A stretch of 64,000 nucleotides of DNA, from positions 124,001-188,000 of the forward strand of contig JBDKSW010000011.1 in assembly GCA_039698035.1 (NCBI GenBank). Direction: 5' to 3'. How positions within the stretch are numbered: position 1 is the first letter of the stretch; every line of letters begins with the position of its first letter. This document shows, one piece after another, positions 1 to 8,802 of this stretch. The notes below the pieces were generated by a model. The model ran no database searches. It was not told the DNA's origin and saw only the letters and a program-made list of their open reading frames with translations. The stretch is from JAJFUI01 sp039698035. Its GTDB lineage: Bacteria > Planctomycetota > Planctomycetia > Pirellulales > Thermoguttaceae. A program made the translations under genes and the position numbers.

Positions 1-1513
1 GTCCAACCTTTTCGGCAACCTGCCGGCGATCACCGGTTAGGAGAATGCACTTCGTAATTCCAAGACTGCGAAGGTCGGCGAGAGCCGATTTGGCTTCAGG
101 CCGCGGCATGTCGGCCAGCAGGAAATATCCCGCCGCCAAGCGAGTCGTCGCACCGCCTTGTCGTTCAATTTGCGCTAACCATGTGATGGACCCGGCATAC
201 TCGGGATCGGCGGGAAGCTCAACGCCGTTTGCGGTAATCCATTCGCGCCGCCCCAACAGTAGCGTGATCGCGCCGCATTCCCACGATACGCCTTTGCCGG
301 AAAGTTCCGTCGTTCGTCCCTCGGCGGCAGCGGTTTCCACATGTAATTCCCGGGCATGTGCGGCCGATGCAATTGCCCGCGACGCCGGATGCCGCGAACC
401 GATGGCACAGCGGGCCGCCAGTTCCAAAACTTGGGGCTCGTCCTGCCCATTCAATGAAACGGCGGAAGCCAATTGGAGTTGCCCCAAGGTAACGGTTCCC
501 GTCTTGTCGAGGACCACCGTGTCAACGTCGGCAAGCGATTCGAGGAAGCGGGTGTTTTTAATCAAGATGCCGAGACGCGAACCGACGGCCAACGCGGCGA
601 TCATGGCCGTCGGACCCGCCAGCACGAATGCGCCCGGACAACCGACCACGAGCACGGCCACGGCACGCGACACGTCACGGCTGACGAAAAGCACCACAGC
701 CGCCACGGTGAGAATCACCGGCACATAGTAACAAGCATACTGTTCGATCAACTTGAGGACGGGCGTTTTCGATTGCTCCGCGCCACGCAGAAGTTCGACC
801 ACGCGGCCCAATACCGTTTGGTTTCCGGTTCGCGTTACTCGCACGCGCAACAAGCCGACGAGGTTGATCGAACCCGCGTACACCGGGCTGTCCGGCTGAA
901 CATCTTCCGGGGTTGACTCGCCTGTGACGGGCGACTGATCGACGGCCGATTCACCGTCGATCACTTGGCCATCGGTGGCAATCACATCACCGGGCCGCAC
1001 CAAGAGTATGTCGCCCGGCTTCAGCAGGGCGAGATCGACTTCGCGTTCGCCATCCGCAGTGACGATCGTAGCCCGTCGCGCGTGCAGATTGCGAAGCCCC
1101 TCAATGGCGGCCTGCGCTCCGAGAATACTACGTTCCTCAAGAAAGTGGCCCACATTCATGATGATCGGCACCAGTGTTGCCGTGACGAAATCGCCGGTAG
1201 CCAGCGCCGCCAGCGAGGCCAACGCCACGAGTTGTTCCGTCATCGTGCCGGCGTCTTGCCGCAAAACGCCTCGCACGGCAATCATCAGAATCGGCGCCAA
1301 TACAACGCACGCCGCCAACGCGACGATCAATTCGGCGATGTTGCGCAACTCCGGAGGGCCGTAACGCTGTTGCAGCCAACCCACTGCCAACAGGGCTGAA
1401 GCTAGCATTGCCGAGCCAAGCTGAACGACGATGCGAAAACGTTCGCCATAGGTCAGGGGAACGTCCAACGAGCGATGAAGACTCGCGGATGCCGGGGCGG
1501 ATAAATTGCTCAT
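1..1513 (-). CDS. P1B-type heavy-metal-translocating ATPase, C-terminus cut by window edge
   Basis: The visible 504 residues carry the P-type ATPase signatures in order: actuator-domain TGES near residues 197-200, an intramembrane Cys-Pro-Gly metal motif near 292-294, the phosphorylated-Asp motif DKTGT near 336-340, and a nucleotide-domain His-Pro (GSRHP) near 373-376. The Cys-Pro motif and HP pair are typical of P1B metal exporters; CPG in place of CPC occurs in a minority of the family. There is no N-terminal HMA or CxxC metal-binding domain; the protein starts with about 24 polar residues and then membrane segments. The ATG overlaps the stop of the upstream SPFH gene (ATGA), so translation is probably coupled. 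The missing part, off the left edge, should contain the rest of the P domain and the last membrane pair. The transported ion cannot be told from this part. Confidence 0.93.
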   Translation of the reverse strand, partial: MSNLSAPASASLHRSLDVPLTYGERFRIVVQLGSAMLASALLAVGWLQQRYGPPELRNIAELIVALAACVVLAPILMIAVRGVLRQDAGTMTEQLVALASLAALATGDFVTATLVPIIMNVGHFLEERSILGAQAAIEGLRNLHARRATIVTADGEREVDLALLKPGDILLVRPGDVIATDGQVIDGESAVDQSPVTGESTPEDVQPDSPVYAGSINLVGLLRVRVTRTGNQTVLGRVVELLRGAEQSKTPVLKLIEQYACYYVPVILTVAAVVLFVSRDVSRAVAVLVVGCPGAFVLAGPTAMIAALAVGSRLGILIKNTRFLESLADVDTVVLDKTGTVTLGQLQLASAVSLNGQDEPQVLELAARCAIGSRHPASRAIASAAHARELHVETAAAEGRTTELSGKGVSWECGAITLLLGRREWITANGVELPADPEYAGSITWLAQIERQGGATTRLAAGYFLLADMPRPEAKSALADLRSLGITKCILLTGDRRQVAEKVG

Positions 1514-2517
1514 GGTTGCACCTCTCCGTCGGAAATAAGGACACGAGCCTCCGGTGCCACGAAACGCAGTTTGCCCACGCTCGCAAGAACTTGTTCGAGC
1601 GTTTCCATATAGATGCGTTGTCGGAGCAAGGCGGGATTTTTGCGATATTCGCCGTACAGTTGTTCAAATACGGAACATTCGGCGGACGCCTTGGCCTTGA
1701 CGGTGTTTTCGTAGGCCAGGGCCTCTTGAACCAAACGATTGCTTTCGGCCTGAGCCTTGGGAACCTCTCGGGCGGCAAATCCCTCGGCATCGCGTTTGGC
1801 GGTTTCCATTTCGATTCGTTCGCTTTGCACTCTTTGAAATTCGGCGACGACGTGTCGCGGCGGGTGCATCTCTTTGAATTCGAGGGCCGAGATCGTCAGC
1901 CCGCACTGGATGGCATCGAGTCGTTTCTGTGCCTTGGCCCAAACGGTTTTTGCCAAACTCTCATTGGTACCCAATCCCTTCGCGGCGGATCGCTGCAACC
2001 GCAATGCGTCGTTGACGTGCCAGCCGGCCAATGTTTGCGTCATGGCGCTTAGCACCGCATCGTGCAAAATGCGTTCGGGATTGGCCGTCCAAAGCTGAAA
2101 AGCGATAGGGTTGGAAATTTTATACTTCACTGCAACTTGAGGTTGCACCACATTGTTGTCGCCGGTAAGGCAATAACCCTCGACCAGTGGATCGATAGTT
2201 TTCGCGGTCGTCGTTTCATCCAATCCCTTCCACACCTCCTTGATGACAACTTCGCCTTCCTGTTTGACGGGAACGCGAATCACGCGATCGATGGGATACG
2301 GCATGGCGGGCAAAAGCCCCGGTTCTCTAACCTGATCGGCCGACGTGGTCCCGACCAATCGTCCGAACCGCAACAACAGCCCGACGTTGCCCGGTTCGAT
2401 TTTTTGGATGCCGGAAAATAGAAACAGCACGGCCAACACCAGTACGACCCAGCGGAACATCCGCAGGCCCGCTTCGATTCCGCGAAAGACTTCCGGCGAT
2501 GCTTTTTTGCGCGTCAT
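1510..2517 (-). CDS. SPFH/prohibitin-fold membrane protein, HflK-like
   Basis: 335 aa. One membrane segment lies near residues 20-40, followed by an SPFH (band 7) domain (about 40-250) and a charged, Ala/Glu-rich coiled-coil tail (about 225-310), the usual HflK/HflC layout. In known bacteria HflK and HflC form a large periplasmic cage around the FtsH protease. This copy begins four bases inside the HflC-like gene upstream (ATGA overlap) and ends overlapping the start of the metal ATPase in the same way, so the proteins are probably made together. No FtsH gene is visible here. By family it is HflK-like, but the operon partner suggests a metal-transport or membrane-stress role; that is inference. 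Confidence 0.85.
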   Translation of the reverse strand: MTRKKASPEVFRGIEAGLRMFRWVVLVLAVLFLFSGIQKIEPGNVGLLLRFGRLVGTTSADQVREPGLLPAMPYPIDRVIRVPVKQEGEVVIKEVWKGLDETTTAKTIDPLVEGYCLTGDNNVVQPQVAVKYKISNPIAFQLWTANPERILHDAVLSAMTQTLAGWHVNDALRLQRSAAKGLGTNESLAKTVWAKAQKRLDAIQCGLTISALEFKEMHPPRHVVAEFQRVQSERIEMETAKRDAEGFAAREVPKAQAESNRLVQEALAYENTVKAKASAECSVFEQLYGEYRKNPALLRQRIYMETLEQVLASVGKLRFVAPEARVLISDGEVQP

Positions 2518-3545
2518 GGCAGGTTCTCCGCGGGGGCATTGCGAGCAGGAGCGGCCGCGTTCGGTGTCGCTGCGGAGTTGCTCTTGTTTTTATTCTGGAA
2601 CTGAGGCAACTCGAACAGCGCTTTGAACGGCCCCTCGTCGTTGCGCAAGATGATGGTCGCCTTCGATCCGAGCGTTTTCTTGATCGCCTGCAAGGACCGC
2701 CAGAAGGCGTAAAAATCAGGGTCCAGACGGTGGGCGTGGGCGTAAATCTCCGCCGCATCTTTTTCCGCGCGGCCGAGAACCTTGCCGGCCTCTTCGCGTC
2801 CTTGGCGAAGTATTTCCTCGCTCTTGACCACGGCTTCATCGCGGATGCGTTGCGCCTCCTTTTCACCCATGGCTCGCAACTCGCCCGCCTCGGATTTTCG
2901 CTCGGCCCGCATTTGGTCGAGCACGGCCGACATATTTTCTTCGGGATAGGCGATTCGCTTGATCCCGATCTGTTCCACCTGGATGCCGAACTTCTCCAAC
3001 GCCGGCCCTTGAATGTCGCGCAACACCAGGGCTTCGATCTCCTCCGCCTTGATGTCGGCGGACTTGGTCGACACAAGCGACGCGAGGTCGAAGTTTCCCA
3101 TGTGATAGTTTTTCTTGTCCGCTACCATTCCCGTCAGCTTTTGCTCGGCAGCTTCCGGCGTGCCGACCGATTGAAGGAAAAGCAACGGCTTTTCGACCCG
3201 CCAAACCACGTAGTCCAACAGGATGATGTTTTTGCGGTCACGTGTGAATGTGGCGGTGTAGGGCGTGTTGAAAATCCGCCGCCGCATGTCGATCGGATGC
3301 GATTGCTCGATCGGATACGGCAGCTTCCAATGAAGCCCCGCATGGGTCGCAATACGATCCTCGATCGGTCGGCCGAATCGAGTGATGACGGCGCTAAAGC
3401 CCTCGGGCACTTGTACGGTCATGCTGTAAACGGCCAGCATGGCGACGAGGAAGACGGCGAAGCCTATTCGCCATAGAAACGTTCCAATGCCTCGTCGCGA
3501 GGCTTTTTCAACGGGGTCTTGTAATTGATCGGTTGTGCTTACCAT
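2514..3545 (-). CDS. SPFH protein, HflC-like
   Basis: 343 aa. It has a single N-terminal membrane segment (about residues 25-44), an SPFH domain, a coiled-coil stretch rich in Glu/Arg/Ala, and near residues 275-312 the conserved HflC C-terminal pattern (RLDPDFYAFWRSL, then an acidic/Asn segment before the end). The tail after about 318 is Asn/Ala/Pro-rich and probably disordered. It overlaps the larger HflK-like gene upstream by 7 bases and the next SPFH gene downstream by 4. Known HflC works with HflK to modulate FtsH; here three SPFH proteins are encoded in a row with a metal ATPase, so the complex may have a different client. Confidence 0.88.
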   Translation of the reverse strand: MVSTTDQLQDPVEKASRRGIGTFLWRIGFAVFLVAMLAVYSMTVQVPEGFSAVITRFGRPIEDRIATHAGLHWKLPYPIEQSHPIDMRRRIFNTPYTATFTRDRKNIILLDYVVWRVEKPLLFLQSVGTPEAAEQKLTGMVADKKNYHMGNFDLASLVSTKSADIKAEEIEALVLRDIQGPALEKFGIQVEQIGIKRIAYPEENMSAVLDQMRAERKSEAGELRAMGEKEAQRIRDEAVVKSEEILRQGREEAGKVLGRAEKDAAEIYAHAHRLDPDFYAFWRSLQAIKKTLGSKATIILRNDEGPFKALFELPQFQNKNKSNSAATPNAAAPARNAPAENLP

Positions 3546-5491
3546 TGTTTCTTCTTGCCTCCCGGTAAAGTGGCGTCCGCGCCATTGGCGTTTGTTCTAA
3601 GATCGAGCAGGATTTCGCCCGGCCCGGTCGTGAATGTTTTGTCGATCAGCATCAAGGGTTTGCTGCTGAGAATGTCCTCGAATGTTTCAAACCATGACCG
3701 TAACTTGAAAGAATCCGGCGCGATGGAAAAGGCGTTGCCGATGGCGATAAACTTGGCGGACTCCTCGGCAGCCAATCCAACACGTCGTTCGGCGTCCACC
3801 TTGGCGGTCGCCACCGTGGTGCCGCGCTGTTTCTCCGACGACTGCATTTTGGCGAGTCTCTCGGCATTCGCCTCGATTTGATAACGGTTTGCGTCGATTC
3901 TCGCGCTAATGACGGCCAAATAATCGGCAGCCGCTTCAATGGGCGGATGCAGATTTAGAAGCGCCACGTCGATCACGTCGATGCCAAGGCGATTCTTCGC
4001 CGCATAGGCACGCAACGATTCCCGCAAATGCTCGGCAAACTCGGCGCGATTAGCCGAAAGCACTTCCTTCAGCGTGCTGTTTCTGGTTTGCTCCATGAGG
4101 ACGCGGTAGGCGAACGTCTCGATCGCCGCATCTGGGTTCTGGAATCCGAGTGCATAGTCCAGAAAACCTTCCCGATCCTCGCGAATCTTATAATAGATCA
4201 TCGCGTTGACGGCGACCGCCTCCGTGCCGTCGCCCAACACCAAAGCGAACTCCTCCTTGGAGTGTGCTTTGGTCCAGAGATACGCCATCGGTTGGCTTGC
4301 CCCAACGGTGAAACCAACTGGTTGGGCAGTGACTTGCTTTACCGGAAACCGCAGCACGCGGCCGAACGGCCACGACAACTTCCATTGAAGGCCGGGCTTC
4401 AGCGGTTCGGCGTCCATCCGTCCGAAGCTCTCGCGAATCCCCATTTCATTCAAGCCGACCAATGATAGACTGCTCAGGCTCCATAGCAAAACGCCCGCCA
4501 AGCATAAGACGGGAAGCACCGCACGACGGACAAAGCGAATCGCCCAGGACGAGCGGAAACTTATCCCCCACTGCGACTCCAGCGTGTCGAAGGCTCCAGC
4601 CACCGGGTTGCCCCGAATGAACATGGCGTTCCGAATGGCCAACCTCAGTGGCGACACGAACTCCCGTAAATCTGTTTTTTCGCGGGGCCAATGCTGAACA
4701 ACTCGTCCGATCTGTTCCACCGCGATTAGAAACGTCCACAGCAACAGGAGCCGCGATCCCCAGAATTCCGCCGGCGTCCAGAACTGGCCGGCAAAGACCG
4801 CCACGGCAATGATGCCGCCGGCCCATTGCATTTCACGGAAGCAAACCGCCAGCGAGCCGGCTTCCGGCAGTTCATCGGATGATATTGCCGCGAATGGTTT
4901 TGACAAAATCAGGCATAAACACGAGAATGCGAGACACAGTACGCCCAAGGTGGTGGCCTGGTCCGAAGACAAGGAGGACGACGAACTCGCGCCTTGCCAT
5001 AAAATGTATACGGCAATCGCTGCGGCCATTGCCGTGGGGATAAAGATGAGAATGCAGTGGAGTCTTCGATCTTGTTCCAGTACACCAAGGGCGTGGTCGC
5101 AGGCATCTTCGGCATCTTCGTCGTCATCGTCATCGACAGGCCGTTCGTCGCCAAAACACCGACGCGATGGCTTTGGCTGCAAAACCGAGCCGACGGACTG
5201 CGGTGAATCGCGTTCCACGAGGAGTTGTCGAAGTTCGTCGCTCTGACGACGAAGACGACATGCGTGAAGCGTCATCCAACAGGCGACAGCCCCCAGCAAG
5301 CACTCCGCCGCCAACGCCTGAAAGCCCGGTCGTCCGCTCCGCATTCCATAAACGCCGCTAATAACAACGGCGCACGACGCCACGACGGTTGCCACCCACA
5401 AGAAACCGTAATGACGAACGGGCGACGGAACGTGAGGCAATGCCGCACCGGTTGGCGGCTTATCCGTAATATTTAAATTTGGGGTCATCAT
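3539..5491 (-). CDS. HflK-like SPFH protein with a multi-pass membrane N-terminus
   Basis: 650 aa, far longer than ordinary HflK (about 400). Hydrophobic segments are seen near residues 26-49, 58-78, 145-166, 180-199, 222-238, 246-262 and 324-345. A strongly acidic Asp/Glu run lies near 117-130. The SPFH domain starts after the last segment (about 345) and is followed by a coiled-coil region and a C-terminal domain. The C-terminal half alone matches HflK. The N-terminal six-segment block is unlike standard SPFH proteins and is the odd part. The start used is the first of two adjacent ATGs; no clear Shine-Dalgarno is visible. It is the first gene of the overlapping SPFH-ATPase operon, with 292 bases of leader DNA upstream. 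Confidence 0.85.
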   Translation of the reverse strand: MMTPNLNITDKPPTGAALPHVPSPVRHYGFLWVATVVASCAVVISGVYGMRSGRPGFQALAAECLLGAVACWMTLHACRLRRQSDELRQLLVERDSPQSVGSVLQPKPSRRCFGDERPVDDDDDEDAEDACDHALGVLEQDRRLHCILIFIPTAMAAAIAVYILWQGASSSSSLSSDQATTLGVLCLAFSCLCLILSKPFAAISSDELPEAGSLAVCFREMQWAGGIIAVAVFAGQFWTPAEFWGSRLLLLWTFLIAVEQIGRVVQHWPREKTDLREFVSPLRLAIRNAMFIRGNPVAGAFDTLESQWGISFRSSWAIRFVRRAVLPVLCLAGVLLWSLSSLSLVGLNEMGIRESFGRMDAEPLKPGLQWKLSWPFGRVLRFPVKQVTAQPVGFTVGASQPMAYLWTKAHSKEEFALVLGDGTEAVAVNAMIYYKIREDREGFLDYALGFQNPDAAIETFAYRVLMEQTRNSTLKEVLSANRAEFAEHLRESLRAYAAKNRLGIDVIDVALLNLHPPIEAAADYLAVISARIDANRYQIEANAERLAKMQSSEKQRGTTVATAKVDAERRVGLAAEESAKFIAIGNAFSIAPDSFKLRSWFETFEDILSSKPLMLIDKTFTTGPGEILLDLRTNANGADATLPGGKKKQW

Positions 5492-5594
5492 GGAGGATCA
5501 CCGTTGTAACGAAGAAACGAAATAGCTGCCCGAACGAATCTCCGGGCGCACGAAGTCACATAGCGATCGCGCATAACATGGCATGCCGGCCTAC

Positions 5595-5612
5595 ATTGCC
5601 GCGTACGGCAAT
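5595..5612. promoter_or_regulatory. Perfect inverted repeat, possible operator of the SPFH-ATPase operon
   Basis: ATTGCCG, four bases, CGGCAAT: 7-bp perfect arms, about 105 bases upstream of the HflK-like start and inside the 292-base non-coding stretch 5492-5783. No T-run follows, so it is not an obvious terminator. It could bind a dimeric regulator, but no regulator gene is visible and this is only a structural observation. Nothing else recognisable was seen in 5492-5783. Confidence 0.35.
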
Positions 5613-5783
5613 CTATCCGCCAAACCGATGCGCATAATGTTGCACATGCGTTGAAATCACTATGCCATCAGGAGCATTGTGCAGCCAGCGAACACCGGAG
5701 AAAATGCGTTCCACGGTCGATGCAAGGAACCAACCGGCACTATATCCCGAATTGCCCATGCAATTTGCGGAACCAGACCGATG

Positions 5784-6200
5784 TTAGGCAAAATGCGCGA
5801 CCGCTGGAGGACCACGAGGAAAGCTATCGCTGTGGTCTGGTCGTGGGAGAAAGATGCCGATGTCGCCGACCATGCCGGTCAAAGGCTGCGTGCCGTCGCA
5901 CATCGCCTCGCATGCGACGCTGGTCGAGTGCCCAAACGAATACCACCACTGGCAAATCGGGCAGCTATGCGAATCGGTCGAACAAGAGGCCGCCACGATA
6001 CAAACCGTTGCCCGGCCTGTTTCGTGCTGGCAGGAATGGTGATGGCAATGGGGTACTGCGTGGTTGCCAGAGCAACACGCTATACCATGGTGGGGTGAAC
6101 AACCACATATCTTGTGCAGTCCGGCACTCCCTGATAGCGCAATGATTCCATGCAGCATCAGCAACAGAACAGCAACGGGCTGGGCATAATTGCGTTTCAT
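5784..6200 (-). CDS. Small exported His/Cys-rich protein, DUF2946-like
   Basis: 138 aa. An N-terminal hydrophobic segment (about residues 8-28) looks like a signal peptide or anchor. The mature part has an unusual density of Cys and His: a CGC, CC, a CHHHSCQH cluster near 52-59, and a CPICQWW motif near 80-86. It ends with an RGPP motif close to the C-terminus. That arrangement (signal, CPIC, terminal R-x-P-P) resembles the DUF2946 family of small proteins found near metal genes; exact family assignment would need a profile search. It lies just upstream of the SPFH-metal-ATPase operon on the same strand, so a periplasmic metal-binding role is a reasonable guess. Confidence 0.7.
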   Translation of the reverse strand: MKRNYAQPVAVLLLMLHGIIALSGSAGLHKICGCSPHHGIACCSGNHAVPHCHHHSCQHETGRATVCIVAASCSTDSHSCPICQWWYSFGHSTSVACEAMCDGTQPLTGMVGDIGIFLPRPDHSDSFPRGPPAVAHFA

Positions 6201-6372
6201 GGACAGTGCCTAAAAAGGCCGAAACTACCAAAACTCCATTATCCAGTGTAATTGGCCGCGTGGCCGTTTGCAAGTTAGCTTCGCGTTAATATTACGACTA
6301 CTGCCACGATTTCACTTTCTGTAAATGCAGGGGATATCAACGGAGTTCTATTTTTCCTTGAAGCCTTGAATC

Positions 6373-6524
6373 ATGACCAGGATTCCTTGCCGTAGGGCCC
6401 CTGGCAATTTGGGCCAATTGGCCAGGATCAATTGCAACTCGGGATCGGTCGAACGCGCCTCGGCGGGAACTGCACCGGATTTTGCACCGGGTGTTTTAGG
6501 AAAGGGCGTTTTTCCCGAAGAATT
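6373..6524 (+). pseudogene. Possible C-terminal remnant of a site-specific recombinase
   Basis: A short open frame from 6373 runs straight into the tRNA fragment that follows. Its composition (Gln/Asn/Ala/Pro-rich, with an APDFAPGVLG stretch) resembles the disordered tails of planctomycete tyrosine recombinases. No catalytic residues are present, so this is only a guess based on position next to an apparent attachment site. The rest of 6201-6779 holds no gene. Confidence 0.2.
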
Positions 6525-6553
6525 CGAGGCGGGTTCGAGCCCCGTGCCCTCCG
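6525..6553 (+). other. 3' fragment of a class II (Ser-like) tRNA gene; probable attachment site
   Basis: A complete T arm is readable: GCGGG, loop TTCGAGC, CCCGT (five pairs, one G-T), then a 3' acceptor strand GCCCTCC and discriminator G. The matching 5' acceptor GGAGGGC and the D and anticodon arms are absent upstream, so this is a fragment, not a gene. A CTCC-G ending is common in tRNA-Ser. No CCA follows. A strong terminator lies 22 bases downstream, as expected after a native tRNA gene. Integrative elements that insert into tRNA 3' ends leave such a fragment at the distal border. Confidence 0.6.
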
Positions 6554-6574
6554 CTTTCAGAAAAGAATCCTAAA

Positions 6575-6620
6575 CAGGCCGAAAACGCCCTTTTCCACGG
6601 GCTTTTCGGCCTGTTTTGTT
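6575..6620 (+). terminator. Rho-independent terminator after the tRNA fragment
   Basis: CAGGCCGAAAA (6575-6585) pairs perfectly with TTTTCGGCCTG (6603-6613). An inner GCCC/GGGC extension closes the stem, and TTTTGTT follows. It is the strongest terminator seen in the window. Confidence 0.8.
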
Positions 6621-6779
6621 GGGTCTCGCCAACGCCCAACGCCCAAAGCCCCTCGGCCCAGAGGGACAATCAGGGCCTCCGAGGGACACGAGAGAACGAT
6701 TTCATACACTGAACTGAATACTGCAAGACAGCCAGGTGACCCCGGTTGCCCCATTGTGCCTACGCTGTCTCGGAATGCT

Positions 6780-8564
6780 TCATTTATCGGACATCCTCGA
6801 CTCGCTCAGGTTTTCTTCTTTCAGCCAGTACGAATCGTTCATCTCTTTGGATGGGGTGAATTCTCGCCGGGAGATTCGGACATTCCGTCCTTCTTCGTCA
6901 AGGCGATTTTCGACCCTTCCTACAATGCTGTTCAGTTGCTCACACTGAGATTTGGAAAGGTAAAAGCGAAGGCTGTCGAGTACATTGAGCGATTCTGCAT
7001 ATACGCGGTGCCTGAACGGAACTTCCTCAGCGACATGCATCAGTGTGCTAACCGCGTCTTCGACACGCTGACGGAATATGCGTGCGGGCAACTGCGGCAA
7101 CAATGTGATATCACCATCCTCACTCACGATCAAGATAAGGCAACCATCCCCGTGCATCGAGAGGTATCGCACCGCTGAGTTGTATCTTGCGCCACGGGCA
7201 GGATCGCCCTTTTCCGTTGCCAGCCCATCGAGGATTACGCCAATGGCGTGGCATATCCCCGAGTGGCTGAATAGAATCGCGCCATCGATTGAACTTACCG
7301 CTTGTATCTCCCATTCTGTCAGTTCACGGGGCTCGATCAACGTTGACCGCTGCGACAATCGGTCAGATTCGGCTTCAGCGCGATCTGAAATAACCATTGT
7401 GGTACCATGCTTCTGCCCAACGCACGAACTTGCTGCTCGCCACAGATACGTTGTGTTTACCTCTTTGGGAAATATCCGAGAGCACAGATCGCGAAACACC
7501 CATTCTTCGAGACGCGACGATGGCAAGGAAGGCACGCCATACCGAATTTCGCAGACAACTCGATCTCTGCAGAGAACCCGCCAATGGCGATGTCCACGAA
7601 TATCGACGGACAGGTCATGTTGTGCAGTTGATGCGTCTGTGAGTCCAATGATTCCATTTTCTGCAACAAGAAGCGATGTCCTACCATGCGTCAGTTCTAG
7701 CAATTTACGAATTCGCCGAGAGTCACGCAGTGACACCGATTCCACAAATCGAATACCATTGCCAGCACCACCGGACCTACCCCGTCCTGCAAGGATAAGC
7801 CTGCCAATGGCAATGGAGCCCTCATAGTGCATGGCAGAGATAGCGTTCATGGCGTCATACAGGCCCTGAACGGTTGCTAACCCATCAAGACTGAATGCTC
7901 GCCACGCCACAGAACTCACAAACCTCTTTCCTCCTCGCCGCAACAACTCCTCAGTATTCGCCTTGACGGCACCAGGATCAACTCCAGGTTCATCCTCGCG
8001 TAGCCCATCCCTACACGAATCGAGGAATTCGCGTGCTATCGCTTGAATCAGCGATCGCTCAACTGGCATTCGGTCCACCGTGTCGTCATCGAAGACCAAT
8101 TGCGATTCGTAGGCGTCCCGATCAAAGTCGAGCACGCAAGACACCATATAGTCTTCAACTCGGATTGGATCGGAGGCAAGGAACAGTCGATGCTCCTGTC
8201 CGGACCCGCTATTACAGCATCGCTCAATGGCCCTGGCTAGGCTCTGTAACTGAAGGCGTGCATGCACTCGTTTTGCTGCTTCTGCATCGGAATACATCAT
8301 CTTGCTGCGTTCGTCATTATCCAACACGTTCTGAAGTTCACTGTCGAGTGCCACAAACGCAGATGGCTGTACATCATAATGGTCTGGTTCAACACAAATC
8401 GGAAGCCTGTCTTCTCGCTCGGACACCTTGACACCGACAAGAAACAGTGATGTATCGAGCGCAGGCAATAGATGGTCAAATAGCTCCTGAGTACGGCTCT
8501 CGGCAATTGATTGAAAATGCGGCTGATAAGCCCACATGAAATACTTGACTGAAAGTCGGCTCAT
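6780..8564 (-). CDS. Protein with a C-terminal DisA/DAC-type nucleotide-binding domain
   Basis: 594 aa. The C-terminal third (about residues 415-520) has the diadenylate-cyclase fold motifs: DGAI near 427-430, an AIGVILDG strand near 440-447, RGARYNSA near 457-464 where cyclases have T-R-H-R, and VSEDGDITLLP near 480-490. DGA is kept but the RHR motif is altered, as in divergent DAC-related domains proposed to be nucleotide sensors. Residues 1-410 match nothing I recognise; there is no membrane segment or DisA helix-hairpin-helix DNA-binding domain. It stands alone, downstream of an integration scar and next to IS debris, which suggests an accessory role such as defence or stress sensing. Whether it makes c-di-AMP cannot be decided from sequence alone. 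Confidence 0.75.
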   Translation of the reverse strand: MSRLSVKYFMWAYQPHFQSIAESRTQELFDHLLPALDTSLFLVGVKVSEREDRLPICVEPDHYDVQPSAFVALDSELQNVLDNDERSKMMYSDAEAAKRVHARLQLQSLARAIERCCNSGSGQEHRLFLASDPIRVEDYMVSCVLDFDRDAYESQLVFDDDTVDRMPVERSLIQAIAREFLDSCRDGLREDEPGVDPGAVKANTEELLRRGGKRFVSSVAWRAFSLDGLATVQGLYDAMNAISAMHYEGSIAIGRLILAGRGRSGGAGNGIRFVESVSLRDSRRIRKLLELTHGRTSLLVAENGIIGLTDASTAQHDLSVDIRGHRHWRVLCRDRVVCEIRYGVPSLPSSRLEEWVFRDLCSRIFPKEVNTTYLWRAASSCVGQKHGTTMVISDRAEAESDRLSQRSTLIEPRELTEWEIQAVSSIDGAILFSHSGICHAIGVILDGLATEKGDPARGARYNSAVRYLSMHGDGCLILIVSEDGDITLLPQLPARIFRQRVEDAVSTLMHVAEEVPFRHRVYAESLNVLDSLRFYLSKSQCEQLNSIVGRVENRLDEEGRNVRISRREFTPSKEMNDSYWLKEENLSESRMSDK

Positions 8565-8802
8565 TGAACACCTGCTCCGTCGCTATGTACTGTGCATACT
8601 GTACTGGCTGAAAGTATCAGGTTTTCTTCTTTTTTGCTCGCGGTGTCTGTATCAGATTAGGCTGTCGTTCTCGGCCCAAGTCAAGAAGGAACACGGCGTC
8701 CACAAGGCCGTTGTGTCCTCATTGTCCCTCGACGTTCTGACGGCGATACCAGAGCAGTGACCAGCTTCACATTCTTGTACCAGGCGTTACATAGGTACTG
8801 GT

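Noticed and set aside
2499..3476. Long plus-strand frame (325 aa) opposite the HflC-like gene
   Set aside because: The complementary strand encodes clear SPFH proteins with domains and overlaps; the plus frame has no motif or ribosome site.
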